A DNA stretch of 24,548 bases from a virus, in IMG/VR virus record IMGVR_UViG_3300006923_000118, positions 1-24,548 of that record; one strand, given 5' to 3'. A program made the position numbers and the translations under genes. The notes beneath the pieces were generated by a model that searched no databases, was not told the DNA's origin, and saw nothing but the letters and a program-made list of their open reading frames with translations. Below are positions 8,065 through 15,964 of the stretch, piece after piece; the stretch's first letter is position 1; every line of letters starts with the position of its first letter.

Positions 8065-9789
8065 TTATTTTAGTCCGGTATACATCCATAAATAGTCCTT
8101 AGGGTTATTAGAAAATGGTGGTAATGGGTTACTTGACGCTCTACCTGGTTTAAAAACAGGTTCACTTCTTGTGGTGTTAAATTTTCGTTCATCGGTAACC
8201 CATGCGTCTAACATAGCTTTTGCTTGTTCGACATTCTTCTTTAGTAGGGTGAAGGAAGTTTGTGCGACATACAATGACATAGCCAAAGACATTATTAAGT
8301 CGTCATGGTATCCTTTCATATGGTCAGGTCTCCCATTTATATAGACAAAAGTTTTTAATTCGTTCATTAATCTTTGGGACCGTATCTTAAATCCTGTCCT
8401 CACCTGTTCCTCCAAAGCTTGGACTATTTGAGACCTTTTACTATTAAAATTAATTCCTGGGGTTTTGGTATCAGGATTAAACTTCCACATTTCATCAGAC
8501 TTAACGCCATCGTAATAAAAATCTTTATATCCCAACTCCAACATTTTTCTGGAAGTAGCTACACCCATACCTCCCGTTATGTCTATAACGACAAAACAAT
8601 TATATTTTTTTGCCCATTTATTTGCCAAATCTGCCACAATGTCTGGCGGAATCTTACCTAGATATTCTACTACTTCTTCTCTATCATCGAAATCTACAAT
8701 AACAAACCCACTGGAATCTTCACTATCTCCTCTAGAAACATCAACCCCCATAATATATTTATGGCCAGGAACTGGTTCTTTCCAAACCCAAAGACCATTA
8801 CCCACCCACTTTTCAGTAGGTTCACAAACATGTTCTTGTAATTGGTCCATGGTAGCGTTATTGATGACATTGTCTCCAGAACCGAGAAAAGCACACTCTA
8901 ACTCCTGTGAAATTCTTCTCCTATCGAACTTTAATTTTTTACACATTGACTCAAACCAGTCCGAAAAAGGTTTATATCCTTTATCTTGGTATAATTGATA
9001 ATCTTCTGGGGGTACGTTAGAAATAATATCTTCACGTTTATATTCGTCCCTATTTAAAAGAAAATGAACAATGTCTTTAGTTTTTATCCACCTTAAATCT
9101 TGTGTAAAACGAGGGTCGTAATACCAACTTAAGTAACTTACTTTAAAGTTATTTAGGCCTCTAATTGATTGGTCAAACACTTCATAATAGATTTGGTCGA
9201 ACCCATTAGGTGTCGATATTACTATTACTTTGCCCCCTGTGGCTAAAGATGCCATACAAGCTGCCCATAGGTTACTACCAGATTCAATATAAGCCGCCTC
9301 ATCAAAAACTAATATCGTTGGGGTGTACCCTCTTAGTGCGTCTACCGAAGTCGCTACCGCTTTCACTTCAGACCCGTTATTTAATTTATAGTGTTTTTGT
9401 GAATTTTTATCCTTATCAAACCCAACATTAATCCAATCAGGCCATTGTCTTAAAAATCCCTTTATTTTATTAGCCATTTCTGTCGCGGTGTCTAATTTAT
9501 TAGCCAATATCAGAATTTTTTCAGGAGATTCTTTGGAAGCAAATTGGAGTTTCTTAGATATCCAACCAGAAGTAACCGTAGATACTCCAGCCTGTCTGTA
9601 CTTGAGGACTATATTATCGTCATGGTCCTCGAAATCTTTAACCATTGCCTTTTGTTCAGGAAATAATTCAAAAGGGACGTGTTTTTTTTTAGTATTATCG
9701 TATGCTTGTAAATAAGTTTTAAGTGCGTACGGTGTATCACCATGACACTTAACATATTCTTGCATGAGTTCTTGTTTAGTCATTCCCAT
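8065..9789 (-). CDS. terminase large subunit, T4 gp17-like
   Basis: A 574-residue DNA-packaging motor with an N-terminal ATPase and C-terminal nuclease. Walker A variant is KYRQAGVST (63-71); Walker B is ILVFDEAAY (159-167, acids D163 and E164); coupling motif is ISTPNG (191-196). The RNase H-like nuclease acids are D350 in YIMGVDVSRG, D403 in FVVIDITGG, and D496/D497 in GYHDDLIMSLAMSLY. It docks on the portal, pumps DNA into the prohead and cuts the concatemer. Length is close to T4 gp17 (610). The start is ATG at 9789, with AACTATTTAT 4 nt upstream; an ATG at 9783 (Met3) is an alternative. No clear small subunit (gp16) is seen next to it. Confidence 0.97.
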   Translation of the reverse strand: MGMTKQELMQEYVKCHGDTPYALKTYLQAYDNTKKKHVPFELFPEQKAMVKDFEDHDDNIVLKYRQAGVSTVTSGWISKKLQFASKESPEKILILANKLDTATEMANKIKGFLRQWPDWINVGFDKDKNSQKHYKLNNGSEVKAVATSVDALRGYTPTILVFDEAAYIESGSNLWAACMASLATGGKVIVISTPNGFDQIYYEVFDQSIRGLNNFKVSYLSWYYDPRFTQDLRWIKTKDIVHFLLNRDEYKREDIISNVPPEDYQLYQDKGYKPFSDWFESMCKKLKFDRRRISQELECAFLGSGDNVINNATMDQLQEHVCEPTEKWVGNGLWVWKEPVPGHKYIMGVDVSRGDSEDSSGFVIVDFDDREEVVEYLGKIPPDIVADLANKWAKKYNCFVVIDITGGMGVATSRKMLELGYKDFYYDGVKSDEMWKFNPDTKTPGINFNSKRSQIVQALEEQVRTGFKIRSQRLMNELKTFVYINGRPDHMKGYHDDLIMSLAMSLYVAQTSFTLLKKNVEQAKAMLDAWVTDERKFNTTRSEPVFKPGRASSNPLPPFSNNPKDYLWMYTGLK

Positions 9790-9816
9790 ACTGATAAATA
9801 GTTGATTGGGTCTTTA

Positions 9817-11214
9817 TTAAGACTTAGACTGTTTTCTGAGATGTTCCAACTCACCTTTGGTTAGTGAAGACATTCCACTTCTACCAATTTTGTCTAGTAT
9901 ATCATCAACATTGTACTCTTGCTCTTTATTGGGGTTCGGGATGTCTAACGTACCTAGTACGTCTCCTCTGTCTGAATCAGTAACTGTGGTTACGTCCTCA
10001 TCCTCATCATTCCCAAAATCAGATATAGAATCTTCGTAATCTTCTTGATTTAAATCCGATATAATGTTTTTTACTATTTTTTCTAGTTCTTCTTTACCAC
10101 TATCACCACCACTTAGAATTTTTTTAGCTAACGCGAATAGTTCTTTAGCTTCCATATTAGCAAATTCACTGAAAAGATAATTCTGAACCACTCTTTTATC
10201 GTCTTGCAATAAATCGTGAGGGTACGACTCTCTAAACTTTTCCCAAATAACTGGACCCAACCTCAAATCCCAAATTTCAGCTACTAAAGTATCTTCAGAA
10301 TCTATAACTCTTTGAGCCATTCCAGGGTCGTCAGGTAAACCTTGCGTCGCTAGTACTTCCATCACACCTTTTATTAATTCGTGAACTAAAACGGGAAATG
10401 TAATTCCAACCGCTTTAACTGTAGGTGGGTCCGTATCTGGGTCAATCTCTTCTTTTCCTGCCATACTTTGCCCACTTTGTGCCATCATCATAGTTGTTTG
10501 GTCGGGCATAATCCAATAAACCAAATCATTAATAGACATCATCACACCGTACAAATTAATTAATTCAGGACTAATACTGTTAAGTTCTTCCTCAACTAAG
10601 TGGAACATGTAATGACCTTTTTTAGAAGCCCCTTGTATTAATTGATTTAAAAATCGTCTTTTTTGTTTCTCTAAGTCAAACTCTTCGAATTCCTCCATAG
10701 CCTCTTCTTCAGAGTCCATTTGTTGTTCTGGTGTTTGTTGTTCTTGGGATTGTCCCTGCATTCCTTCCATATCTACTTCTCCCATTCCAACAATTTTAGC
10801 GTCAAATTGTAAAGCGTCTGGTGGAATAGCCATCTCTTCCCTAACTATTTTAACAGCAAGTTCCTCCAACTGTTCTTTGTGTTGTGACTCTAATTCTAAT
10901 ATTTTTCGTGTTGACGACATCAACATTTGTTGTAATTGCATGAACGACTGAGGGGTTACGTTCCTTAACCCAGTATAATTTTTAACTTTATCGACCACCG
11001 ACTTAAATCTTTCGGAAGCTACTAACTCTTCAAAGTTATCGGGTACCCCTTCTGGTGGTACAGAGGGGTAAGCTTTTGAACCAGCTCCTGGGAAATCTCC
11101 AGACTCGACCTTCCCTTGTAGGCTGGGGTCCATTCTCTCTGGTCTATCACCATAATCAATAGGTGCTTCGAATAGTTGTTTGTTGAATTGTTTTAATACT
11201 TTTTTACTTTTCAT
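9817..11214 (-). CDS. conserved-looking virion or assembly protein, 465 residues, function unknown
   Basis: I start this gene at ATG 11214 (MKSKKVLKQFNKQLFEAPID), overlapping the upstream gene by 11 nt. A longer in-frame reading to 11352 only adds 46 residues that are out of frame with the acidic upstream gene and look like a shadow. The protein has a helical region at about 45-125 (LRNVTPQSFMQLQQMLMSST), a Gln/Glu/Met-rich stretch (QGQSQEQQTPEQQMDSEEEA), a well-ordered middle (EEELNSISPELINLYGVMMS; VKAVGITFPVLVHELIKGVM) and an acidic C-terminal end. It is just upstream of terminase, so a packaging, neck or head role is plausible. It does not look like gp16, the small terminase subunit, which is much shorter. 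No enzyme motif seen. Confidence 0.75.
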   Translation of the reverse strand: MKSKKVLKQFNKQLFEAPIDYGDRPERMDPSLQGKVESGDFPGAGSKAYPSVPPEGVPDNFEELVASERFKSVVDKVKNYTGLRNVTPQSFMQLQQMLMSSTRKILELESQHKEQLEELAVKIVREEMAIPPDALQFDAKIVGMGEVDMEGMQGQSQEQQTPEQQMDSEEEAMEEFEEFDLEKQKRRFLNQLIQGASKKGHYMFHLVEEELNSISPELINLYGVMMSINDLVYWIMPDQTTMMMAQSGQSMAGKEEIDPDTDPPTVKAVGITFPVLVHELIKGVMEVLATQGLPDDPGMAQRVIDSEDTLVAEIWDLRLGPVIWEKFRESYPHDLLQDDKRVVQNYLFSEFANMEAKELFALAKKILSGGDSGKEELEKIVKNIISDLNQEDYEDSISDFGNDEDEDVTTVTDSDRGDVLGTLDIPNPNKEQEYNVDDILDKIGRSGMSSLTKGELEHLRKQSKS

Positions 11215-12634
11215 CTGTTCTCGCTTTTGGTCTTGGTTTAGGACCTGGTTTAGGTTTAAATGGGTTTCTTCTTCCCGGTTTACTAGGTGAAGGTGTTTTA
11301 GTCGGAGCTGGTTTAGTTGCTGGTAACGGTGAGTTAACAAATAAACTATCAAAGTCTAACCAAGATGGTAATTCATATTTAGCATCTTCAACATCATTAT
11401 CTATAACCTCAACATCCTGTGTTTCTACAGCAATTTCATTTAATGTTTGTAAAAGTTGTCCTTTTGTCATATAAGGTCTTTCATATTTTTCTACCAAACC
11501 TAATAACCATTCTTCCGTCATTCTCTCTTCTTTTTTCTCTGTAGGTAAGTTTTCTGGGTTCGGTGTGTCAGTATAATCTTTTATAGATTTTAAAGACATA
11601 CCTTTAGCTGCTTTAAGAACTGCATTATTGTTTCTACCATCACCACAATCTTTATAGTTACTCTTCTTACAAGTGTCTACTAATTGATAAAAATTGTATT
11701 GTTTTTGTGATACAGCAATTTCCATTAACTCTTTCTTTGTCATGTAAGTTTCAGGAATATCCATACCATCATTTGCGTTATCACTATTATCTGGTCCTTT
11801 CTGTGGTGCGTCTTGGTCTGTATCCATTCCAGCAACATCTTTTTGTACGTGCACCAATTCATCTTCTGAATCTTCATGTAAACCACTACTATGTCCTCTT
11901 GGTCCGTCTGATTGATGTCCTTTAGATACTGGATTTATAAAAGAGTAGTTTGGTTCTGGTGCAAATTCATTTAATTCACCCGCAAAACCTTCCTCGTCCC
12001 ATCCATTACCACTATAAGAATCTGAGGGTCCCTCTGAATCAAAACCTTCAGCGTCTGGATTATGAAATGATGGTGTGTCTAAATATTTTGCATTTCCACT
12101 ATACTGTCCTTCGTCTTGGTCAGTACCTGTTCCAATTAATGTTCCTTTATTGTCTGTAGAATAATAAGAGTCCATAGGTCCTTGGGACGTATGGAATCCT
12201 CCACCATCTGGATTGTAAAAAGAAGTAGCATCAAAATCTCCCGCTCCCATATCCATTATTACCTCCTCTAACTCTTCTTTTTCTAAAACCTCAACCTCCT
12301 TGTCTCCCTTTCTATATTTTTGAATGGGTGTATTGGTGGGTGTTAATTCTTGGTCCTCATTCATTTCAGTTACTTTTGCAGTATCACCAGTAGTGTCTAT
12401 ATCTACATTTTCAGCGTCATCCACATCTGTTGTAACTTTATTTATAAATGATTCTTTTTGTCCAGGATTGTTTAAATCATAATCATAAGTACGTGAATCT
12501 GTTACAGTTTGTTCATTTAAAACTCTTTTTCTAAGAGCGTATAGTTGTTTGTTATTGAACTTTAAAAGTGTATCAATACTAAAACCTTCTTTCACTAGTT
12601 TGGATAAGGTATCTATTTTACTAAATTTTTTCAT
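11204..12634 (-). CDS. acidic protein with three SFxNP...GP repeats and a Pro/Lys tail
   Basis: About 476 residues from ATG 12634 (MKKFSKIDTLSKLVKEGFSI); an ATG at 12649 would add five. After a helical N-terminus with LLKFNNKQLYALRKRVLNE, the protein is disordered and acidic. Three copies of the pattern S-F-x-N-P-(3)-G-(F/H)-x-S-x-G-P occur (SFYNPDGGGFHTSQGPMDSY, SFHNPDAEGFDSEGPSDSY, SFINPVSKGHQSDGP). A second repeated module is YMTKKELMEIAV and YMTKGQLLQTLNEIAV, about 90 residues apart; these may be small helical domains. The C-terminus is Pro/Lys/Arg-rich (KPGRRNPFKPKPGPKPRP), opposite in charge to the rest. It overlaps the genes on both sides. Function unknown; a prohead core or virion role is inferred from the operon. 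Confidence 0.75.
   Translation of the reverse strand: MKKFSKIDTLSKLVKEGFSIDTLLKFNNKQLYALRKRVLNEQTVTDSRTYDYDLNNPGQKESFINKVTTDVDDAENVDIDTTGDTAKVTEMNEDQELTPTNTPIQKYRKGDKEVEVLEKEELEEVIMDMGAGDFDATSFYNPDGGGFHTSQGPMDSYYSTDNKGTLIGTGTDQDEGQYSGNAKYLDTPSFHNPDAEGFDSEGPSDSYSGNGWDEEGFAGELNEFAPEPNYSFINPVSKGHQSDGPRGHSSGLHEDSEDELVHVQKDVAGMDTDQDAPQKGPDNSDNANDGMDIPETYMTKKELMEIAVSQKQYNFYQLVDTCKKSNYKDCGDGRNNNAVLKAAKGMSLKSIKDYTDTPNPENLPTEKKEERMTEEWLLGLVEKYERPYMTKGQLLQTLNEIAVETQDVEVIDNDVEDAKYELPSWLDFDSLFVNSPLPATKPAPTKTPSPSKPGRRNPFKPKPGPKPRPKARTDEK
11885..12223 (-). repeat. three protein-level repeats (SFxNP-GF-GP) within the acidic protein gene
   Basis: Three units of about 20 residues start at roughly 12223, 12070 and 11944 on the minus strand, spaced 51 and 42 codons apart. 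Asn-Pro, Gly and Gly-Pro positions are kept while the spacers differ, so the repeats appear old at the DNA level and held at the protein level. Confidence 0.65.
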
Positions 12635-13034
12635 GTTTTTCTGTTTCATTTGAGGTTAAAATTAAATCTCTTGAATATAGTTTATCTGTAACAGATTCCA
12701 TAGTTTCTCCAAACCTAAATACCAACCTAGTATCTTTTATATGTTCGTCTTCATTTTCATTATATTTTTCCCACCCTAAGGCAATAACCTCATCAATAGC
12801 ATCACTAAATGAAAAGTAGTCTGAGTTTTGGACCAACTCAAATTCTAGACCTTCTTTTGAAAGTGTTCCCACTTTATCTATATACTCAATATCGGGTGGT
12901 AAGGGTTTTCCGAGTGCTGGGATTGAATCCCAGTCTGGCCCCCACATGTCTACGAGTTCAGAAGAAAAGATGAATTCGTATACGTAATTACCTCTGAAAT
13001 TAGAACCTAATCCATTGATGTATACTAACTTCAT
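12621..13034 (-). CDS. conserved small protein of unknown function (MKLVYINGLG type)
   Basis: A 137-residue globular, acidic protein. The opening MKLVYINGLGSNFRGNYVYE and the later VQNSDYFSFSDAIDEVIALG and LVFRFGETMESVTDKLY blocks resemble, from memory, an uncharacterised protein carried by other marine T4-like phages near the head genes. There is no membrane segment or known catalytic motif; the composition suggests a compact alpha/beta fold. It begins 2 bp after the stop of the upstream acidic protein and overlaps the downstream gene start, so the three are probably translated together. Role in virion assembly is inferred only from the neighbourhood. Confidence 0.8.
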   Translation of the reverse strand: MKLVYINGLGSNFRGNYVYEFIFSSELVDMWGPDWDSIPALGKPLPPDIEYIDKVGTLSKEGLEFELVQNSDYFSFSDAIDEVIALGWEKYNENEDEHIKDTRLVFRFGETMESVTDKLYSRDLILTSNETEKHEKI

Positions 13035-13036
13035 TT

Positions 13037-14482
13037 TTAAATTACTTTTCCTGTTGTCGTTATCTCTACTAAATTTTTATTTTCTTTAAAAACTAACCCT
13101 CCCCTTTTGTTCTTACCTATAAAGTTAAAGGTTGCGTTTTCTTTTAAAAATTGTTTAGTTTTTATTTCTTGTTCATAAGAACTAAAATAAGTTTCTATAA
13201 GTCTTTTTAATTTTATTTGTTTAACACTTTCGTTTAGAAAGTTCTGATTCATCTTTTTTAAAGACTTTAATTTTTTTAATTCTTGAATTCTTTTATTCTT
13301 CTTTTCTTCTGGTGTTAACTTAAAATATTTAGAAAGTGTTCTATTTACTTTACTTTCGTTAAAAATATCTGCAACAGCCTTAATCGCGTCCGTATTCTCT
13401 GGTTCACCAGCAAAATTTAATGTGTCTTCCTCATCTAATTCCACGCCCTCTATAACCTCCTCCCATTCTTGGGTTTCTTCATTAAAAACTCTATCTGCAG
13501 CTCTTTCACCAAAACCAGTTGCGGCAGCTCCTATTGCCATTCTCGCTAAAGCTCCTAGATTTTCATCAATTTCTTCATCATCACCCATAGCTGCTCCTTC
13601 AGCTAATTCCGACTCTAAATCCATACCCAGGTCTTCAATTTCGGCATCCATATCATCAGCACTTAAATCTAACTCCTCTTCTCCAGATAACTCTACATTA
13701 AATTCACCTTCTTCAGTGTATTCAATATCCTCATCTTCAAACTTCTCAACTATTTCATCCTTATCGTCAGAACTCAATTTTTCCAAATCAACCGCTGAAA
13801 TGATAGAATTAAGAACATACTTAATGATGTCTGCCGTCATGTCTGGTTCGGGAAGGTCTCTAAGTTTTTGACCTAATTTACCAGTTAATTTTTGAATTGC
13901 TCTGGTAGCGTCTTCATCGTCAGTTACTTCTACGTCCACTTCAATCTCCTCATCATCAAAAGAATCATCAATATCTAAAGACGTATCCCCTTCAATCTCC
14001 TCATCATCAAAAGAATCATCAAAAGAACTACTAATTGAATCATCAAAATCTAAGTTCTCGTTATCTCCTTTTATTGTAACCTCAGGTTGTTTAAGTACAA
14101 ACTTAGTATCTTCAGACTCCTCTTCTTGTTCACCTATTAAATTAAATTGTTTACCACCGTTATAAGTTTCATTAAGTGGTTTCATTAGTAGGTTTAATTT
14201 TTTAAATGCCTCTGAATAAGAATTAAAGGAATATCGAGAATTGTTTTTAAGTCCATCCAAATAGGTATATCCGTCCTTCCCTTCTTTAAGAATCATATAT
14301 TTAGCATTTTCTCTGATAATACCATAATTATTGCCGTCAGCGGCTTTTACGTTATACTCCAACGAAGAGGTTTTATGTGTATGTATTTTAGGAACCATAC
14401 CATAATTAGCTATCTCCATTATTCTTTGGAGTTTCTTATCTAATGGAAGTTTTTCACTTCCTATTGGTTTTAAATCTGCCAT
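13037..14482 (-). CDS. acidic late protein with folded ends, probable prohead core or virion component
   Basis: A 481-residue protein. The N-terminal 110 residues look folded and basic-neutral (KAADGNNYGIIRENAKYMIL; YTYLDGLKNNSRYSFNSYSE; LMKPLNETYNGGKQFNLIGE). Residues about 120-340 are strongly acidic and include a duplicated DDSFDDEEIE. The C-terminal 100 residues are basic and helical (KKNKRIQELKKLKSLKKMNQ) and end in a beta-like segment (KNKRGGLVFKENKNLVEITT). The N-terminal pattern (YGIIRENAKYMI...YLDGL) reminds me of proteins in other marine T4-like phages. An acidic middle between folded ends suits a scaffold-like prohead core protein, but this is inference. Several LxE and IxE sites could be cut by the prohead protease. 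Confidence 0.75.
   Translation of the reverse strand: MADLKPIGSEKLPLDKKLQRIMEIANYGMVPKIHTHKTSSLEYNVKAADGNNYGIIRENAKYMILKEGKDGYTYLDGLKNNSRYSFNSYSEAFKKLNLLMKPLNETYNGGKQFNLIGEQEEESEDTKFVLKQPEVTIKGDNENLDFDDSISSSFDDSFDDEEIEGDTSLDIDDSFDDEEIEVDVEVTDDEDATRAIQKLTGKLGQKLRDLPEPDMTADIIKYVLNSIISAVDLEKLSSDDKDEIVEKFEDEDIEYTEEGEFNVELSGEEELDLSADDMDAEIEDLGMDLESELAEGAAMGDDEEIDENLGALARMAIGAAATGFGERAADRVFNEETQEWEEVIEGVELDEEDTLNFAGEPENTDAIKAVADIFNESKVNRTLSKYFKLTPEEKKNKRIQELKKLKSLKKMNQNFLNESVKQIKLKRLIETYFSSYEQEIKTKQFLKENATFNFIGKNKRGGLVFKENKNLVEITTTGKVI
13939..14022 (-). repeat. 33-bp exact direct repeat, 51-bp period, inside the acidic gene
   Basis: Positions 13939-13971 and 13990-14022 are identical over 33 bp. 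The period of 51 bp is 17 codons, so the repeat is in frame and encodes DDSFDDEEIE twice. The exact identity suggests a recent slippage duplication. Confidence 0.85.
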
Positions 14483-14514
14483 TTCTTGTTACTTTAATTA
14501 ATTTCTTTTTTATT

Positions 14515-14871
14515 CTAACTTTGTAAATACCCCATACCTATTAAAGTAAATGGGCTTGAGGGGTTTATTGTACTTCCACCATATGTAGCTCTTTGTGCAT
14601 TCCCGTCTGGATTATTACAATCATGACAACTACATATTAAGCATTGGTCTGTATTTAAAGCTCCAATACTTTTTATAATTATATCTAAAGTAGTGTCAGC
14701 ACCTATGGATATTGTTTCTCCATTTACATCTATAGTTGCTTGAGCGTTTGCACTATTATGGATTTGAAAACAAGTAATCCCGGTTATTTCTCCAGTAGGG
14801 GTTAAATGTGGTTCTATATTTGTACCACAATACATTTCATTACCGTATGATAATCCTGCATAATTTGCCAT
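14515..14871 (-). CDS. small beta-rich Cys protein, possible virion protein
   Basis: A 118-residue protein of unknown function. The middle (ATIDVNGETISIGADTTLDI) has the alternating pattern of a beta-sandwich, followed by a cysteine cluster CLICSCHDC and a Gly/Ser/Pro-rich end (GSTINPSSPFTLIGMGYLQS). Two more cysteines occur early (EMYCGTN, ITCFQIH). The shape is like short virion or fibre-associated beta domains. A TAATATTTAT motif lies about 20 nt before the ATG, so it may have its own promoter. It starts after a 53-bp gap from the nucleotidyltransferase gene. Confidence 0.7.
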   Translation of the reverse strand: MANYAGLSYGNEMYCGTNIEPHLTPTGEITGITCFQIHNSANAQATIDVNGETISIGADTTLDIIIKSIGALNTDQCLICSCHDCNNPDGNAQRATYGGSTINPSSPFTLIGMGYLQS

Positions 14872-14924
14872 AATACGTTTTATTTTTTTATATAAATATT
14901 AACTCTAAGGGAAAAAAAACCTTT

Positions 14925-15689
14925 CTAATCCAAACTTAGACTTAAATCCAATACTTTATTTTTTAAATCGAAGAGCTTTTTAATGTATCCACTTCTTCTT
15001 AAGAATTTAAAAGCTAAATTTTCATAGGAGTACTCACCCCCTTTTTCTAATCCTGTAGCTCTAAATTTTTTAAGTTTAGTTTTTATTTTTTCTACCAAAT
15101 CTAAAATCTCTTGTGGTGATTTTTGATATGCTTGGTGTTGTAGACTGTCTATGATTTCCATCCAACCCTCTGATTTCTCTAAGACTTTATTGATGTCAAT
15201 ATCTACACTATTTTTTTTAGGTAATACTAACCATTTATCAAATAATACGGAGTATACCCCACTGGAATGGTGTACCTCATCTACATCCTGAGCATACACT
15301 TCTACCTCATACCCTTTTACTTGTATGTCATGAGACGCGTTCCATAAATTCTTTTTTGCGTTAAGGATATTTTTAACTAGCCCAACATTTTCATCTATTA
15401 ATTCAAAATCTATAAGAATGTGTAGGTCTATATCCGAATACTGAGACCAATTGTAATTACAAATACTTCCAGTTATGGTGATGTCCCCAATATCACATTG
15501 TTGGGTGTCCATGTCACAATCTAAGTTATCTAAATCTACAAAATTCAAGAAGTCATTAGCACTCAGCAAAAGTTTATCCCGAACTTCTCTCCTTAAACGA
15601 TAATTTTTATTTTTATCTAAGGTCCAGATGTCGGGATTTAAACTTTTTTTCTGATTAAAACTTTGTAAGATACTATTTGCGAGGTCCAT
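14925..15689 (-). CDS. nucleotidyltransferase-fold protein
   Basis: A 254-residue protein with the polymerase-beta-type nucleotidyltransferase signature: Gly-Ser in ITITGSICNYNW (74-75), the metal-binding pair D86-x-D88 in YSDIDLHILIDF, and a likely third acid E130 in GYEVEVYAQ. Such enzymes move a nucleotide onto RNA, protein or a small molecule; the substrate here is unknown. The C-terminal half (about 160-254) is helical and basic (EKIKTKLKKFRATGLEKGGE). Related folds occur in tRNA-modifying enzymes, antibiotic adenylyltransferases and toxin-antitoxin MNT proteins, and I believe similar proteins occur in other large marine phages. No antitoxin-like HEPN partner is adjacent. AACTATTTAT lies 4 nt before its ATG. 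Confidence 0.78.
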   Translation of the reverse strand: MDLANSILQSFNQKKSLNPDIWTLDKNKNYRLRREVRDKLLLSANDFLNFVDLDNLDCDMDTQQCDIGDITITGSICNYNWSQYSDIDLHILIDFELIDENVGLVKNILNAKKNLWNASHDIQVKGYEVEVYAQDVDEVHHSSGVYSVLFDKWLVLPKKNSVDIDINKVLEKSEGWMEIIDSLQHQAYQKSPQEILDLVEKIKTKLKKFRATGLEKGGEYSYENLAFKFLRRSGYIKKLFDLKNKVLDLSLSLD

Positions 15690-15717
15690 ACATATAAATA
15701 GTTCATCTTAACGTAAG

Positions 15718-15963
15718 TTAATTAAGTAATTTATATTTATATTTTTTTGCTATTTCTTTATTAAAATAACTACCCTGACTTTTCGCTATTCTGAGACCTG
15801 CCGCAACATTCTCGGGAATGTCTTCATATTCGTACCTTCTTCCAGCATTAAATTCTATAATAAGATTTCTAGTACTTTTATTGTAGATAGACCCTTTGAT
15901 GTTGGACGACTTGTATTGGTTTACAATCCTGTCTCCACTATATATTTCTGATAATACCCCCAT
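15718..15963 (-). CDS. KTSC-domain protein
   Basis: An 81-residue protein made almost entirely of one KTSC domain, a small fold named for its occurrence at the C-terminus of some lysyl-tRNA synthetases and frequent in phages. Recognisable features are SSNIKGSIYNKSTRNLIIEF, the aromatic AGRRYEYEDIP, and the end AKSQGSYFNKEIAKKYKYKL. Its biochemical role is not established. The ATG at 15963 lies one base after the dnaK TAA (TAACATG), so translation is probably coupled to dnaK. Confidence 0.9.
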   Translation of the reverse strand: MGVLSEIYSGDRIVNQYKSSNIKGSIYNKSTRNLIIEFNAGRRYEYEDIPENVAAGLRIAKSQGSYFNKEIAKKYKYKLLN

Positions 15964-15964
15964 G

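Noticed and set aside
11215-11352. A 46-residue N-terminal extension of the 465-residue protein
   Set aside because: The extra residues overlap the well-supported acidic gene in another frame and have a low-quality composition; the ATG at 11214 with an 11-nt overlap is more likely.
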